Source: Siniperca chuatsi (Eukaryota; Chordata; Actinopteri; Centrarchiformes; Sinipercidae). Taken from it: DNA of 64,000 nucleotides. The translations under genes were made by a program, and so were the position numbers. Of this stretch, positions 1-14,400 are shown in pieces. The DNA lies in assembly GCF_020085105.1 (NCBI RefSeq), contig NC_058046.1:6610675-6674674 (forward strand). The letters run 5' to 3'. The notes below the pieces were generated by a model. That model was given only the letters and a program-made list of their open reading frames with translations. It did no database searches and was not told where the DNA came from. Positions within the stretch are counted from its first letter, which is position 1, and each line of letters opens with the position of its first letter.

Positions 1-2489
1 GGATTCAGGTCCAAATCTTGACATTTTAGTGCAACGTATTTGAATTCTACATATTGTGTTATAAATATGCATAGCAACTGCCCTGTACAGGTTAAAACCC
101 AGCTATTGCAATTGAATTTTGCTACTGGCTGATCTGGAGGCAGGTGACATATATGGTGGCAGCTTTCATCACCAACCAAACCCTCCCTCCCCGCTCTCTC
201 CTATTTGAAACATGTTTCGCTGCTCTGATTGGTTGTAGGTCTGGACCTGCGTCCACTCTACAGGTCTGTCCACCAGGCTCACGAAACTCACATTGTCAAA
301 GTAGGCAGAGCTGATCAAATATGAATCAAGATTCTGTTACTTCACTGCCTATTTGCCGCTTCAAATGTTTTCAGAAACACATTTTAGTGTACTGTTTAGC
401 TGTAATATGAGAGTTTGTGGCCAGGCCACCATTTTTTCCTGCTTGAAAACGGACCAAGCACCGCCCGTCGCTCAGCGCTACGTAACGTCACACGTTTCGT
501 TGCTCTGATTGGTTGTAGGTCTATTCAGTTGCGCCCCCTCCCAATGCTGCCCTTGTTGATATTTTTTCATGTTCTAAAGGAATTTTTTGAATTTCCAGGG
601 TAGAGGCAGATTTTTAAGCTCATCTTCATGAAGAAGTACTAAGATCCTTTACTTAAAAGGTCCAGTGGGTAGGATTTAGTGGCATCTAGTGTTGAAATTG
701 CAGTTTGCAACAATCTGAATACCGCTCGCATCACCATCCCCTTCCAAGTGTGTAGGAGAAACTACGGTGGCCGCGAAACTCACAAAAAACATGAAGGGCC
801 CTATCTTGAGCCAGTGTTTGGTTTGTCCGTTCTGGGCTACTATAGAAACATGGCGGCCTCCGTGGAAGGGGACCCGCTCCCTGTGTAGATAAAAATGGCT
901 TATTCTAAAGTAATGAAAACACAATTCTTATTTTTAGGTGAATATACACTAATGAAAACATACTTATAAATATTATATTCCATTTCTGCCAATAGATCCT
1001 CCTAAATGTTACACACTGGACCTTTAGGTAAAAGTAGCAATACCACAATGTGAAAAATAATCTGAAATTATCAAAAGTAAAAGTACTCATTATGCAGAAA
1101 AGTGGCTTCTTTGAAGGTATTGTATTATACATACTATATTATAGGATTATTTTAATATAATATAGGATATTATTACTGATGCATTAATGTGTAAGTTATT
1201 ATTGTTGTAGTTGGCCGAGGTGGAGCCAATTCTAGCTATTCTATATACTGTTGGGCAGTTTAATCTGCAATACCCCTAATCTCACAAAGACATTTCGATA
1301 TAATTACGTCCTAAAAACCTTATTTTCTTAAAACAAGTGACAAGTGTCTGTATTGACTGTATTCAACCAGTTTTTATTTTAAATATTAATTAATTTAGGA
1401 GGAGATCCTGCAGATTGAAACGAGGGAGGCTGCTGCACAAGAATTACGAAAAAAACACAACTTCATTTTATAAAATACTTGAAACTGCACTGAAAATAGG
1501 TTGGAATATTTTTACTGCACTGTCAGATTTTTCACTTTTATTCAAGAAAATAAGATTTTAAGGACTCAATTATAGACTAAAATGACTTGATGAGAAGGAG
1601 ATTTTGGGCACTGAACAATGTCTGTAAAAAAGTAAGTAGTAGTAGTGCATTTTATAATCCCAATATCACTGTGACAACAGTTGCTTATTTTCTAACAGGA
1701 GTCCATACAAAACATAACAGCAAAATAAAAAAAGTATTTAAACATTTTTTAAAAGAGGCTTTCTTTCTCAATTTACCCAATTTGTGCATCTGAAGACTTT
1801 GTTTAGCATCACTTAAGACAAAAGAATTACCTTTCCAAAGTGTCCAGGATCATTACTTAAACAGGTTAAAGAAGAGTAACCATTTTATTTTGGGTGTGTG
1901 CTTGTTGAAGGACACCGCAGATCAATTATAACTTTTCATACATCTAAAAATTGCAGTGTTTCAAGCTCAAAGATGACAATGTAAAATGAGTCTACAGAGT
2001 GTTTCACTGGGTTTTAGTCATCCATTTTTATTCAAAATAAATACTGATGAATCCTCAATTATTTCAATTTTAAAAAAAAAAAAAAATTAACCATATAAAT
2101 TGTATAGTGTATTAACCTTGTTGTACAGTAGTAACTGACAGCATTTACATTATTCAATTTGCATTACTTAATTATTTACTCTGCCTCAACTAAATATTAG
2201 AGTACAAAAAATGTAAATACTATTCTTTAATTTTACATTTTAAAATAAAACCTAATTACAATATAAACTACAGAGAAATAGTGAAATCACTGCAAACTTT
2301 TTAATACAACTTCAGCGCTTTTAAGGACATGATTTTTTTTTTTTTAACCCACAGGTTACAAAAAGGAAAGAAAAGATAAAAGTGAATAAATATAGCCAAT
2401 ACAAATGCAACTTGGAACTTTTTGTGCGAGTTTGTGTGTGTATGTGTGAGATACTGATAGAAGTGATGGAGGGGGTGTGGCTGACATAC
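1..2489. other. sh3glb2 intron (open at the left window edge), AT-rich with repeats
   Basis: No exon could be recognised on either strand, although the sh3glb2 exon continuing the BAR helix (usually beginning VNHLRCLHEF) must lie further left. About 180-560 holds two related segments that share a string beginning tgctctgattgg and look like copies of a dispersed repeat. A MITE occupies 656-1025. The remainder is AT-rich with poly-A and poly-T runs near 2072 and 2333. Confidence 0.6.
656..1025 (-). mobile_element. MITE-like element, family A copy 1 (terminal inverted repeats AAAGGTCCAGTG...)
   Basis: About 370 bp bounded by aaaggtccagtggg on the left and cacactggaccttt on the right, which are reverse complements with one mismatch. 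The interior matches 38338-38670 in inverse orientation: shared stretches include the gcatctag/ctagatgc region, the cgctcgcatcacc block and the block ending cctaaatgtt. No coding capacity, so a non-autonomous DNA transposon. Target duplication not clear. Confidence 0.75.
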
Positions 2490-5400
2490 ATGTGTACTAC
2501 TGATGCCCTCCAAAAGTAGCCGAGTAACCTCTGCTTGGCGGTCAAACTCTGTTTGGGCCACTCGGAGCTCATGTTCAGCCTGAAACAATAGGAGGGATAT
2601 TAGTCACATATTTCCTTCATGTTCCCTTGAGATGCTTGCCATATTTAAAGTCCAGGCTTGAATCTGGAAACATGCTTAAAGTTAACGACTGGTAATAAAT
2701 ATGAGGCTGATGATAATAATAAATCACCAGGTCTATCAGATTGTTTTTATAACTGTTATATAGGTCAGAAAGTCTCAAATGTTTTCATGCCCCAGAACCC
2801 TCAGAAGACACACAGGGAAGATTTTAGTTGTTTTGTATTACTGATTTGTTTGAACACTATACTGTGTACAATTTGTGCAGAACAGTGGAGTGAAACCTGA
2901 TACGTTAGGAGTTATGGATCCATAGAGTGGAAATCAGGGCCTCAGTATGCTTCAGAAGACATGCTTGTCAGATTGTCTAACAATTTCTGAAACCCCCTTA
3001 GTGACGGTATGTGTGTCGTCCCTATTGTAATTCATTGTTTCGGGAATTGACTTCAAATGTGGCCAATTGAAACAGGTATAAGCACTTTTGCTGTTAGACG
3101 TGGTCTGACAAGACATGGTACCTAGTTCATTTGAAGCATACTAAGGTATTAAGGCAGGCAGTAGGACAAAGTTCATAACCACAACATTGTATTACTTACT
3201 TTTTCCACTTCCTCACTCCAGAGCTGAGGGGCCAAAGCATACAACAAAAGAAGAAGTGAGAAATACAAGTTATAACAAGGACATACCTGAAGGCCTTTAC
3301 TAGCATGATATACAACCACCTAACCAAATTATATAGCCTATAGTTTAATCCTTGGAAGACAACCTTTCAGTAGTAGACGTTAAAAGTTTGTAGAATGTAT
3401 TTTGATGGTTAAGGCTGGAGTAAATGTAGGCAAATCTTGGTTCTGGATCAAGACCATTCACATGGTTCACATTGAAATGCTCATGTGTTTTGGGCTTGAG
3501 GAAGAATTTATGCTGGCTAATGTTGGTGTTGTCATTTAATTTTGACCATTTGAGTTTCTAGGGATGGATTCCTTTTTGTGGTGTGCTTTTCTAAATTGAA
3601 GTCCGCAGCTGTAGCCTTTAGTAAATTTGAAAATTAAGCCAGTGTTCAGACAGTATCCCCCCATACTAGTTCAAAGTCCTGTAGAGTGTTAAAAACAGAT
3701 ATAAGAATACATTCATAATACATACATTACAAAGCACAAGGGAAGGCTAAATGCTATACTCATGTCTCAACTATTATTAATTTACATTAATTATGGCATT
3801 CCATCCCTGTTTTTATGTTCATTCTGTGACTTTTTTCCATGTCAAGCACTCGGTGCAAGTAATTTCTTTGTTGTAAAGCACTTTGAGCTGCATTTCCTGT
3901 ATGAAAGATGCTATACAAATAAAATGTATTATTATTATTATTAACTATGGCAAATTTCCTGCATTGTCCTTTGCTTGCAGTATTTTAATCTAATGGACAC
4001 TGTATGTCCACAATACAATACATTTGTTTATTTTTCTATTTTTGTCTGTTTTAGGACCATTTAAAGAGTAACTCAACACTCGCTAAGAAATCTTGTTTTT
4101 GCTGACCTCCAGACGTTTACCTTCTCACCATGCTGCAGTAATGTATAGGTGTCCTACAGAACCCTGTGACAACATTGTTGGGTGTGGTTACAGGTGCAAC
4201 AAAGCACACCCTCTGACCATACCCAACCACACCCATCAGTGACGCTCAGAGTTGAAACAGAATTGAAACTGGCTGGCTGAAACTGGTGTTAAGTTACTCT
4301 TTAATGTGTAATTTTTCAGTAGCAAATACAACATTATTGTTTTTTATTTTGCTGTGCAGACAAAACAAGTTTAAAAGAAGGTATGGTTAACAGAAAATGT
4401 AATCAATCTCCTGGAGGCCTTTCATAGCCAATGACCTCAGTATAGGAACTTGAGTTTAAAAAGCCCTCTGTTTCTGATTGAACTATGCATACATGGAACC
4501 TGACAAGGTTACATTATTTTTTAGGGATGATTGTACATTGTCCAGTTTTGTCTAGTCAAGCAGAATTGTCTCCTTACCGCAGAGGCACTGGCAGAAAGCA
4601 CATAGTTGCGGGGTCTGGTCTCCTGAAAATCTGGAGCCATCTATAGAAACATTAAGGTTATTTAACATTTATACTATTGTGTACTCATTGTATACATGGC
4701 AACGATACTTCAGAACACACTATGCATCAAGAAATGCAGACAAAACAATCAGAAAGCACAGCAGAACTGACTGATGAAGATCTTAAGATCTTAGAGTTAC
4801 AAGACAGCACAGGTAACTGAAATTGTCAATCTGTGCATTAGAATCAGTGGCTGATAATTCAGTTTTTCCAATATATTAATACATCAATATAATATTAATG
4901 TATAACATTTATTCAAATCAAATTTATGTCAGTCATGTGGTTCACCTCTAATAAAAATTTGTCCTACAGACAAAAAGTCTGAAAAAACTGTCCTTAAGTT
5001 TAATTTTCTTTGCCTCTTTAATTTAAAATTGGTAAATACAAGTTTTTCAAGCTATTCTTAATTAAAAAAGGGCAGATATGTGCCCCTGCCAATTGCAAAG
5101 ATTGGAGAGGTGGTTTGCAGTTAATACCTGCGGGCACACTTTTGTGCAAAGAAATGTGCAGAGAGGCGATGCAATACAACTATGTAAAAATCCTCTCCAG
5201 CACCACTGAAACTAGTGAGTAACCCCTCTAATTCATAGACCTGACTAATCCACTTCAAATAGGACAGTCATTGATGTTACAAGCTGTCAGGCTAGTCAGC
5301 AGTAGTTTATCATGCGCATGCTAACATGCATACAAGTTGCAAAAGTCTGACTGTCATCATCATACTAAAAACAAAAGTTCTGATAAAAGTCAGACTTTTT

Positions 5401-8400
5401 TTTATTTTATAAAAAAGCAAGCTTCAAGAAAAGCAGATGAAGTTGGAAGGCACAATTATTCCTAGATCATAGTTAAATGGGGAAGGAACATTATCAATTA
5501 GGACCTTCTATTTCAGGCTTATGACTTGAGTATAAAATCTTCGGGCTTGTCATGTTCATGAGCATTAATCAGAACGAGGCTGCACACTGAAAACTTCCAA
5601 TGTAATTAAATATGATCATCTCCATTGTCTTTGTGATTTGTGTAATGCTTGTCATTAACAATGGTGGCAGTAGTTGCAGAGGAAGGAAACCTGTGATTCC
5701 AGAGTATTTTATTATCTTATATAATAAAAGATAAGTTAAATTAATTAAAGTTTAATTGAGAACAGTAGGGGTATATCAGTTCTGTATTGGTTTTGTGTGG
5801 GCCTTCTGTTTGCGGCTTGTGTCACTCTCACGCAATCTAGAAGACGGTTCAGAAAACATATTTCTATTACAGGTAAATTTTATAAATATTTAGATAATAC
5901 CATGCATGCCATTCTAGGTGATGGAGCACAGTCATAGAGACTGTTAGTGAATTGCTCATTTATAATCCAAATCTCTAATACTGATATTGTACTTTAATCT
6001 CCATTCAGGAAAAAGAAAGTAAATCTTTTCAGTAGTTCAGTTCTTGTAACAAATATTGGCATGAAGTCAGTGTTCAATAGACATTTGCCTTTTTAAGGCA
6101 AACAAATAGAAATGGACTGATTTGAACACAGAGATCTGAGCAAATAACACAGCACAGATCCCTTCAGCAGAGAGTTCATCCATACAGAATTTATAATATT
6201 TATATAAAGTCACATTTTTTTTTGCCGAGACATTGTGATGCAAGAGTCAAGACCCCTAGTGACTTGTTCTCATGACTGCTACCATAAAATGAATTGTTAA
6301 TTGTTGGCTAATGACTGATGTTAATTTCCCATCATACTTTTTAATAGTTTCAATCTTTCCCTGCAAAGAACAAAGTAGTTTTTTCAGTCCATTGCTTAGC
6401 TTTTTTTTAGCCAGTGATTAATAGTTTCTTGCCACCAATAACAGAATGGGACACAAAATTAACTGAAAGCAAGTGAGACAGGAAAAACAACCCAACGTAT
6501 GCATCAAACTGAAAAAATGTCTTTAATACTCACTTCACCCTCGCACTGCAAAGGTTATGAATACACAGGCAGTTAGTCATGGTTAATGCTAGCACCACCA
6601 AATGTTTTATTACAATAGAATGATTATGGGAATGAGTGTGGGGATGGGACTGTGGGTTGGGAGGCACAAAAGCACTCACCGCAGCCTTAGCCTCAGCCAC
6701 CTTGGCCTTCTTCAGACGTGTTTTACAGGCATCCAGGTCGAGGCGAAGATTCTCCAAAAGACGGCGTTCTTTCTGAAGTACACACAATGACACAATAAGG
6801 GAGCAGTTGAGCTGAGCTGTGAGCAACCGCAATCATTCAAGCTATGCTGGCACGGCGCAATTCACGGATTGGCATGGCTCGATTAAAGCAGCTATACCGG
6901 GCCGTGGACAAGCGGCCATAGGCTTCCACAAACGTGTATAAGATAGTGTCATACAAGAGAAAAGCAACAGTGCTGTCCTCTGGTGGTGAAGTTCCCATTT
7001 TACAGGGCTTGACTTCCCATTATTGAAGGTTTTTGTGGGCTGTGAACTGTGAAATTCAGTATTTTAACATATTGTAGGTTATGTTTTATAACCACATCTT
7101 TTAAACCTCGAAAGCTGGATTTATACTTCCATTTATAATATAACTGGAGTTACCTCCAGGTAACTGTCTATTTTGCCTTTACAGAATCGGAGACTACTGC
7201 TGTACAATCAGTGTTTACTGTTGTCTTCACTATCAACAATCACAAGCATAAGAAACTTGTGGGAGAAAACACAAGCAGCCCAAGCTTGTAGGTTCCACAT
7301 GGTATCCAGTGTTGTGCAAGTTCACACTTCACAAGAGCTAGCTCAAAGTTCAGTTCGCACAGATTAAAATGAACTAGTTCACATTCATAGTTCATAATTT
7401 TGAATTTTGAACTAAATTCAGTACCAAAAAATTAACTAGTTCACGTTCATTTCTTCTGTTTTTTTTCCTTTTCAAAATGCTGTGAGTTTGACTTGGGTGG
7501 GGGAACTTTGCGGCTGTTGGCTCATCTTACCCTTTGTTAATGATTTCTTGTGATCATCATTCACTCGCAGTTATTTCCCAAGACTGGTCGGATGCTTCAG
7601 CTCAATGTGTCGTTTCAAAAATCTGTGACCAATCAGATTCTGCGACTCAAAACACCGTCATTGCCGGGTGCCGTAAAACACAGTGCATTCATTAGTTGCA
7701 AACTGATATGTTCCGTTCACCGTTCACCAAAAACATGAACGTTGCTCTTTGAGCACGCTCATGGACAACACTGATGGTATTTGGTATATCTTTGTTCAAA
7801 ATCCATGATGGGCAGCTTTTTATGTGTTCTACTAGAATGCAACAATCTTTCTCTATATTGAACCAGTAGAATGACTATAGTGAATGGCCTTTCTACTGGT
7901 GGTAGTGTGGATATGGTGTTTCAGACTCACTGAAATGGTCTTCCAGTCTCCTTCCAGAAAGTTCCTGAGGGGGGTAAGAAAGCTGATGGCTGACGTCTGG
8001 AGGAACTCCCTCTCTGCTGCTCCTAATCTTCTCTCACATTCCCCCACCTCAATCAATGTACTCCCTGCAAGAAGCAGATTAGATCCATTCACCACAAAGT
8101 CTTCATTTCAAAATCCACAGTCTTTCCAGGCCTTAACCTGTCTTCTGATGGAACAGTATAGTTGTAGATACTCCGTACCATGACTCCTTCTTCTGTCTGT
8201 ACGACGCATCTGAAGTCCATCAAATGACACAACACCATGTGCCACAACTACTTTGTGTTGCACTTGAAATTTTGATACATTTCTAGACTCTATTTACAGA
8301 AAAAAATCTGCAAAAATGAAAATACATGTGCTCTTATTACTGCATATTACAGATTCAGAGGTAAAATTTGGAGCATTAGTTTTACCTCCGCATGCGTTCG

Positions 8401-11400
8401 ATCATGCACAATTTTGTACTACAAATGCATAACAACAAAGAAAACATTTGTGCTTATATCAATTATTTGGCACTGGTGTGGTGGAGACAAAACATGGACT
8501 GTTTGATATTTTCTGTCTCTCTACTTTAAGTTAAATATAGATCCAATAAAAGTGTTTAGGGAAAAAGACAGGAAGCGTGCTCCAGTGGCTCTTTGAAATC
8601 TACACTGCAGGAATAATAGAATGCCTTCAGCTAAGTTACTGTGAAATAGCAACGGCACATAAAGAACACAGGAATTCCCCGGCCTTGAGTGCCAGCATTC
8701 TTTTGTATTTCAGTTGTTATTCACATATTAAGTGAGGGGGCTGCCCAAAAGTGTGTGTGTAATAGAATTCAAGGAGACTTCTCCTAAAGTTGAAAAAACA
8801 AAGAATTAACCCATTACTCATTTAAGAGTTGGGAAATTATGTCTTTCTATTTATTGTATAATTGATCAGAGTCTAAATTTAGAATGGTCACAGCAATGTA
8901 GTTTATTTTGAGTAAAAGTAAGTATTGCATGTACCTAGGGCTCCCAATAGATTTCAGAATAAAGTAGAATATTTATTAAGACCTATTTGAATTAGACTAG
9001 ACTAAATCAAAATAATAATTAACCATACCAACCAAATGCAACAATCCAGAAACTTAATTTTATCAACTGTTAAGTCAACAACGATGGAGCAGCATGCAAT
9101 ATTGTTGGTTCTCAATTGTGAGGATTTGCAGCTTTTCTTTGTCTTATGTGATAGAAAACCTGAATATCTTTGGGTTTTAGACTGTCAGTCAAGATTCCCA
9201 CAATTGAACGAAAAAAGTAGCGTCCATTGCATGCACACTACAATCCCACATTACAATTACCGTTGTACGACTCTACATCTGTCAGTGATGATGTCAAATG
9301 ATGATTCATAAGTGTCTGACATCTCAATTTACTGCTCACTATAGAGTCAACTATTAGGAGTCTATTTTATATGAAGTACTGAGTGAGCGAACGAGTCAGT
9401 GATTTCAGACACACCCCCTGACAACACACATCAACAGGTCATCAGACTGGGACCAGATGCCTACTCACACACACAAAGACAGAATTATGCATACACACTC
9501 ACGCACGCACAAGGATAAACCTTTTCTGCATTTCCACAATCTTAATCACTGTATTAATGCCTCTGTCTGCTCCACTAGCAGCACCACCCCTGATAATTAA
9601 CATAATAAAGAATGATATAGTACATCACAAAAAATAAAACTGAGTTAAATTGTCAAATTATTTAATTTAGAGCAAAAACAAAGGATAGCTACCCGGGTAA
9701 CAATGGGGAATAGTGATTGTTAGGAACACTGCTACGCCCAATCACAGCTCATTAACATTTTCATCTGGCTGATGACTGAACATGCTGCTGCTCTCTCCCA
9801 CTCACAAAATACAGTCAAAAGGCCCTTTTCACTGAAGACATTTTGACATGTGACAGTAAGAAAAGCACAGGTATAAATAATAAAATTGATGATGGCTGAA
9901 TTAATGTAGCTGCTTCAGTTTCAGGGTCCTGGTATGGTGCATGCTGGGTCACTGTCACACGGCTTACCGGGACACTTGAATAGAACAGAGCCATCGTTAA
10001 TGTTATTATTACCTGTTGCTAAAGGGGGCTTAAAAGTTGCCAAATCTTTAAATTAGCAACACTGAGGATAAAATGAAAATATCAAAAACACATGCCTCCT
10101 ATGTAAATAAAAAGAACAACATTATTGAGGACACAAAAGTAATTAATCAATTTTGATTGGTTTAATTATAGATCAAACACAGTCACTGAAATGTGCCAAC
10201 AACTTAAACAAATAATCTTTTAATTTCAGTTCTGTGTTGTTGTTTTTTTATACATTTATACATTTTTTTTTATACATTTCATTATATTATAATAAATCTG
10301 CTGGAATGGGAAAGATGTTCCTCTGTATGCGTGCATAAGTGTCCTTGAAGCCAGCAAACCTCATAAAAAGCAGCTGTGTCTGCTTTCTGTACGGATTAAT
10401 CGCAGTCTGTTCCTTTAGTTCGTGGTTGCATGACTCAACACAGTGACAGTTATCCCACTCATTGCCACATGGATTTATAAAAATAGAAATCTGAGGAAAG
10501 GCCTGTATAATGTTGGGATGATTTTATGTTTACCAGATCAGCCATTAACTGAACTCATACTGTTTCTTTCTCTTCTGATAGTGATAGTGCTTTCTTGACT
10601 TGAGGTATAACAACATAGTCAGCTCATGGTTCAGTATGATACACAGTACAGAATACAATGTACACAGTTGGATACTCTCGCAGTATTTATAGCCAAACAG
10701 TATAAGATTCCTTACTTTTTTCTCATTATATTTTTAAGTTTCATCATTTTTTTCTCCCAGTTTTTTGGTGTTTAGTATAAATAACAGACTCCTAAATGAA
10801 TAAGTAAATCACCTTGTTTAACAACCACATCCTTCTCCATAACTATAGAATTAAAATTACTTTAATGAGACTCTCTTCTTTAAGAGAAACACCACATTCA
10901 AACGAAATGAAAAGAGACTAAACAGACAGTGACATCGATAGACACATTCTGGTATGCTCTAAAGCTCCAAAATCCAAAGAATCCCTGTGGAGAATGTAAA
11001 GATGACAAGCTACTACTAGGGCTGCCAAACTCTTGCATAAACCTGATTCTGGACCGAGTCATTGAGTAATGGATTTCCCCAAGGACATCTGTACAGATAC
11101 CCTGACTACTGCTGCAGCAGCAGAATGCAGAGTGCAAATGAGCTCGTTCAAACCATTATTGATTTTTGATTTTACCACCGATGGGGTGGGAGCTGATTTA
11201 TTGGCCTGAAACATATGCCTGTACTAGTCTGTGGGGTGAAGATGAGAGAGAAGGCAGAGCTATGTAATAATGCTCAGGGATTTTCATTACTATTATTGGA
11301 AAAATAATCACTACAAAATGATCAAAAGAAAATATGATCGAGATCAACATAATGTGCCCTTTTGTTAATTTCTTAAATCAAAGCGCTCTTTCAACATTAC

Positions 11401-14400
11401 TAGCTCCACCGGTATACAAACCTTTGTCTCTAGCAATTAACCTATCCTTCTCAGAGAGAGAACAGGGAAAAAACATAGTAAACCCTAGCCTAAAGCTAGT
11501 TAAGTTCTCCACATTGGTTTCAGTTGCCACCGGCGCATTATATTGTTCCTCAACTAAACCTACACCTAAACTGCACATACCCAGCTACGTTTGGCTTTTT
11601 AATGAAGCGACTGTTAAGAATTGGCTAGTGAGGAGATTCCAGTGCAATTGCTCATAAAACTGAATGTACTATCAAAAGAATTAACCTCTTTAACTCTCCT
11701 AGATGCACTTTTGCAAGACACTAAATATGTCCAGCTGAATTTAGGGAAATATGTCTAAACTTGTCTAAATACACCAAACATCTAAACATGTCCATTTGAG
11801 TCAATGTTGTAGCCAAAAACCATCATGTCTTGGGTTTTTCAATTTCATATATACACACTGAGATTGTTGACAGTTCATTAGGCAGACCTTGCTAAAACTA
11901 ATGGAGTCTAATACGACAGCTATAAATTTTACCTTCATGAAGGTTTGTTTGTTGAAACTTAGGAGGAAAATCAAGAGTTTATAAGTTCAGAGAACAATTG
12001 GGTCCCCACTTCACTACCAGAAAGATCCTCTGACCAAGTAAACAAATGATCTAGCTGGGAAAGTCTATGGAAAACAGCATGGTAAAATATTTCTACAAAA
12101 GCTCTAAGACCCAATTCCCACCTGATATTAACATGTGGTCAGTATCTGGATATATCTTCATCTTACAAATGAGTTAGTTGGAGCTGTCAGACTTGACTGT
12201 AGCTTTTTGATGGGCAGCTTCAGATTGCAGGAAGAGGCAAAGTTAGGTGACCTTTCAACTTGATATTTTTCACAAGAATGTGGCCGATCCGATAGCATTC
12301 CAACTGCAATGCATTCTGCATGCATTTACACCTTGTGTTAACGTGTTTTTCCTGATCCAGATGGGGGTGTTAATACAGGGTGTAAATCGAGTCACAATCT
12401 CATTTAATTTTTGAACCCTTGAAGCTTGTTTAAGTGATTGCATACTCACCATATGGAGTTCCAGGACCAAATTCCTTTGCTGCATCCTGCATATATTGAC
12501 CCAGCAGCTCTCCATTGCTAATTCTGGATGGTGCCTTCCTGTCCAGCTTTTCATAGAGAAACTCCTCAATTCTGGCACCTGCAGAGAAAGTCAAAAAGAG
12601 TTTAATTTATGGCACAGCTCAGAAACAAAGGAGGAGGAGAGGCAGATCCCCCAGCAAAGCAGCCGGACCAGACTCTGTCTCTCCATCCACCCTGAAGCAC
12701 TGTGCTGATCAGCTGTCTCCGGTGTTCACGGACATCTTTAACATCTCACTGGAGACATGCCATGTGCCAGCCTGCTTCAAATCCTCCACCATCATCCCCG
12801 TCCCCAAAAAACCAAGGACCACAGGACTTAACGACTACAGACCCGTAGCCCTGACCTCTGTGGTAATTAAGTCTTTTGAGCGCCTTGTGTTGTCCCACCT
12901 CAAATCCATCACAGACCCACTCCTGGACCCCCTGCAGTTCGCCTACAGAGCCAACAGGTCTGTAGACGAGGCAGTAAACATGGCCCTCCACTTCATCTAC
13001 CAGCACCTGGACTCCTCAGGAACCTATGCCAGGATCCTGTTTGTGGATTTCAGCTCCACCTTCAACACTATCATCCTGGCTATGCTACAGAACAAGTTCT
13101 CCCAGCTGAGTGTGCTTGACTCCACCTGCAGGTGGATTACAGACTTCCTGTCCGACAGGAGGCAGCACGTGAGGCTGGTGAAACATGTCTCTGACTCCCG
13201 GACCATCAGCACCGGTCCCCCCCAAGGCTGTGTCCTTTCCCCACTGCTCTTCTCCCTGTACACCAACAGCTGCACCTCCAGTCACCAGTCTGTCAAGCTC
13301 CTGAAGTTTGTGGATGACACCACCCTCATTGGGCTCATCTCTGATGGGGATGAGTCTGCCTATAGGTGGGAGTTTGACCACCTGGTGACCTGGTGCAGTC
13401 AGAACAGCTTGGAGCTCAACGCTCTCAAGACAGTGGAGATGGCTGTGGATTACAGGAAGAACCCAGCCCCACCTGTTGACACTGTGGAGTCCTTCCACTT
13501 CCTGGGCACCATCATCACCCAGGACCTGAATATCAGCTCCCTCACCAAGAGAGCCCAGCAGAGCATGTACTTCCTGCAGCAGCTGTAGAAATTCTATCCT
13601 GCCAAAGACAATGACGGTGCACTCCTCACCTCCTCCATCACCATCGGGTACGCTGCTGCCACTGCCAAGGACAAGGGCAGACTGCAGCGTATTATTTGCT
13701 CCGCAGAGAAGGTGACTGGCTGCAATCTACCTTCACACAGAGTACAGTATACGCTGCATGAGGCGATTGTGGTCAACCCCTCCCACCCTGGACACAAACT
13801 GTTTCAGTCACTCCCCTACGGGAGGAGGCTGCAGTCCATCGGGACCTAAATATCACGCCACAAAAACAGTTTCTTTTCATCTGCAGCCAGCCTCATCAAC
13901 AAAGCCCAGGACCCCCACTGACACTGACTCTCATACACAGCCAACCCCCCCTTATAGTACAGTATATTCATACTGTAAACTTTTGCACATTCCCATGTAA
14001 ATATGTTGCACATCCCTGCACAATCTGTAATTTAAATAAGTCATATTGTACATATTCTTTATTATTTTCTTATTTTTTTATATCTCATTGTCAATTTTAT
14101 ATTTATGATTCCTGACCTGCAGGACTTGCTTTATCTTTCTTCATATATTTCTACTGTTTATTGTTTTGCACCAAAATACCAAAGCAAATTCCTTATATGT
14201 ATAACCCTACTTCTGATTCTGAACTCTGCTCTATGAAATTTTTTAGCTTTTGTAGCTCATTGTTTTGGTTTTATGGCAATTTTTTTCACATGTATAGTTG
14301 AGTCTGAGCTACTCTCATCAACCCCCGTAGACAGCACATAAACTCTGGTAAACATACTGAACACCACCTGCTCAGCACGGCAGACAGACAGAATTACAGG

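Noticed and set aside
10898..11137. 79-codon minus-strand open frame (sense to sh3glb2)
   Set aside because: It does not fit between the phases of the neighbouring exons and matches no endophilin sequence. Probably a chance or repeat-derived frame.
11334..11657. 107-codon plus-strand open frame in a sh3glb2 intron, overlapping a minus-strand open frame
   Set aside because: No recognisable family, no splice context, open on both strands, and located inside a large intron. It resembles repeat-derived sequence rather than a gene.
13085..13498. 137-codon minus-strand open frame
   Set aside because: Shadow of the LINE reverse transcriptase on the opposite strand.
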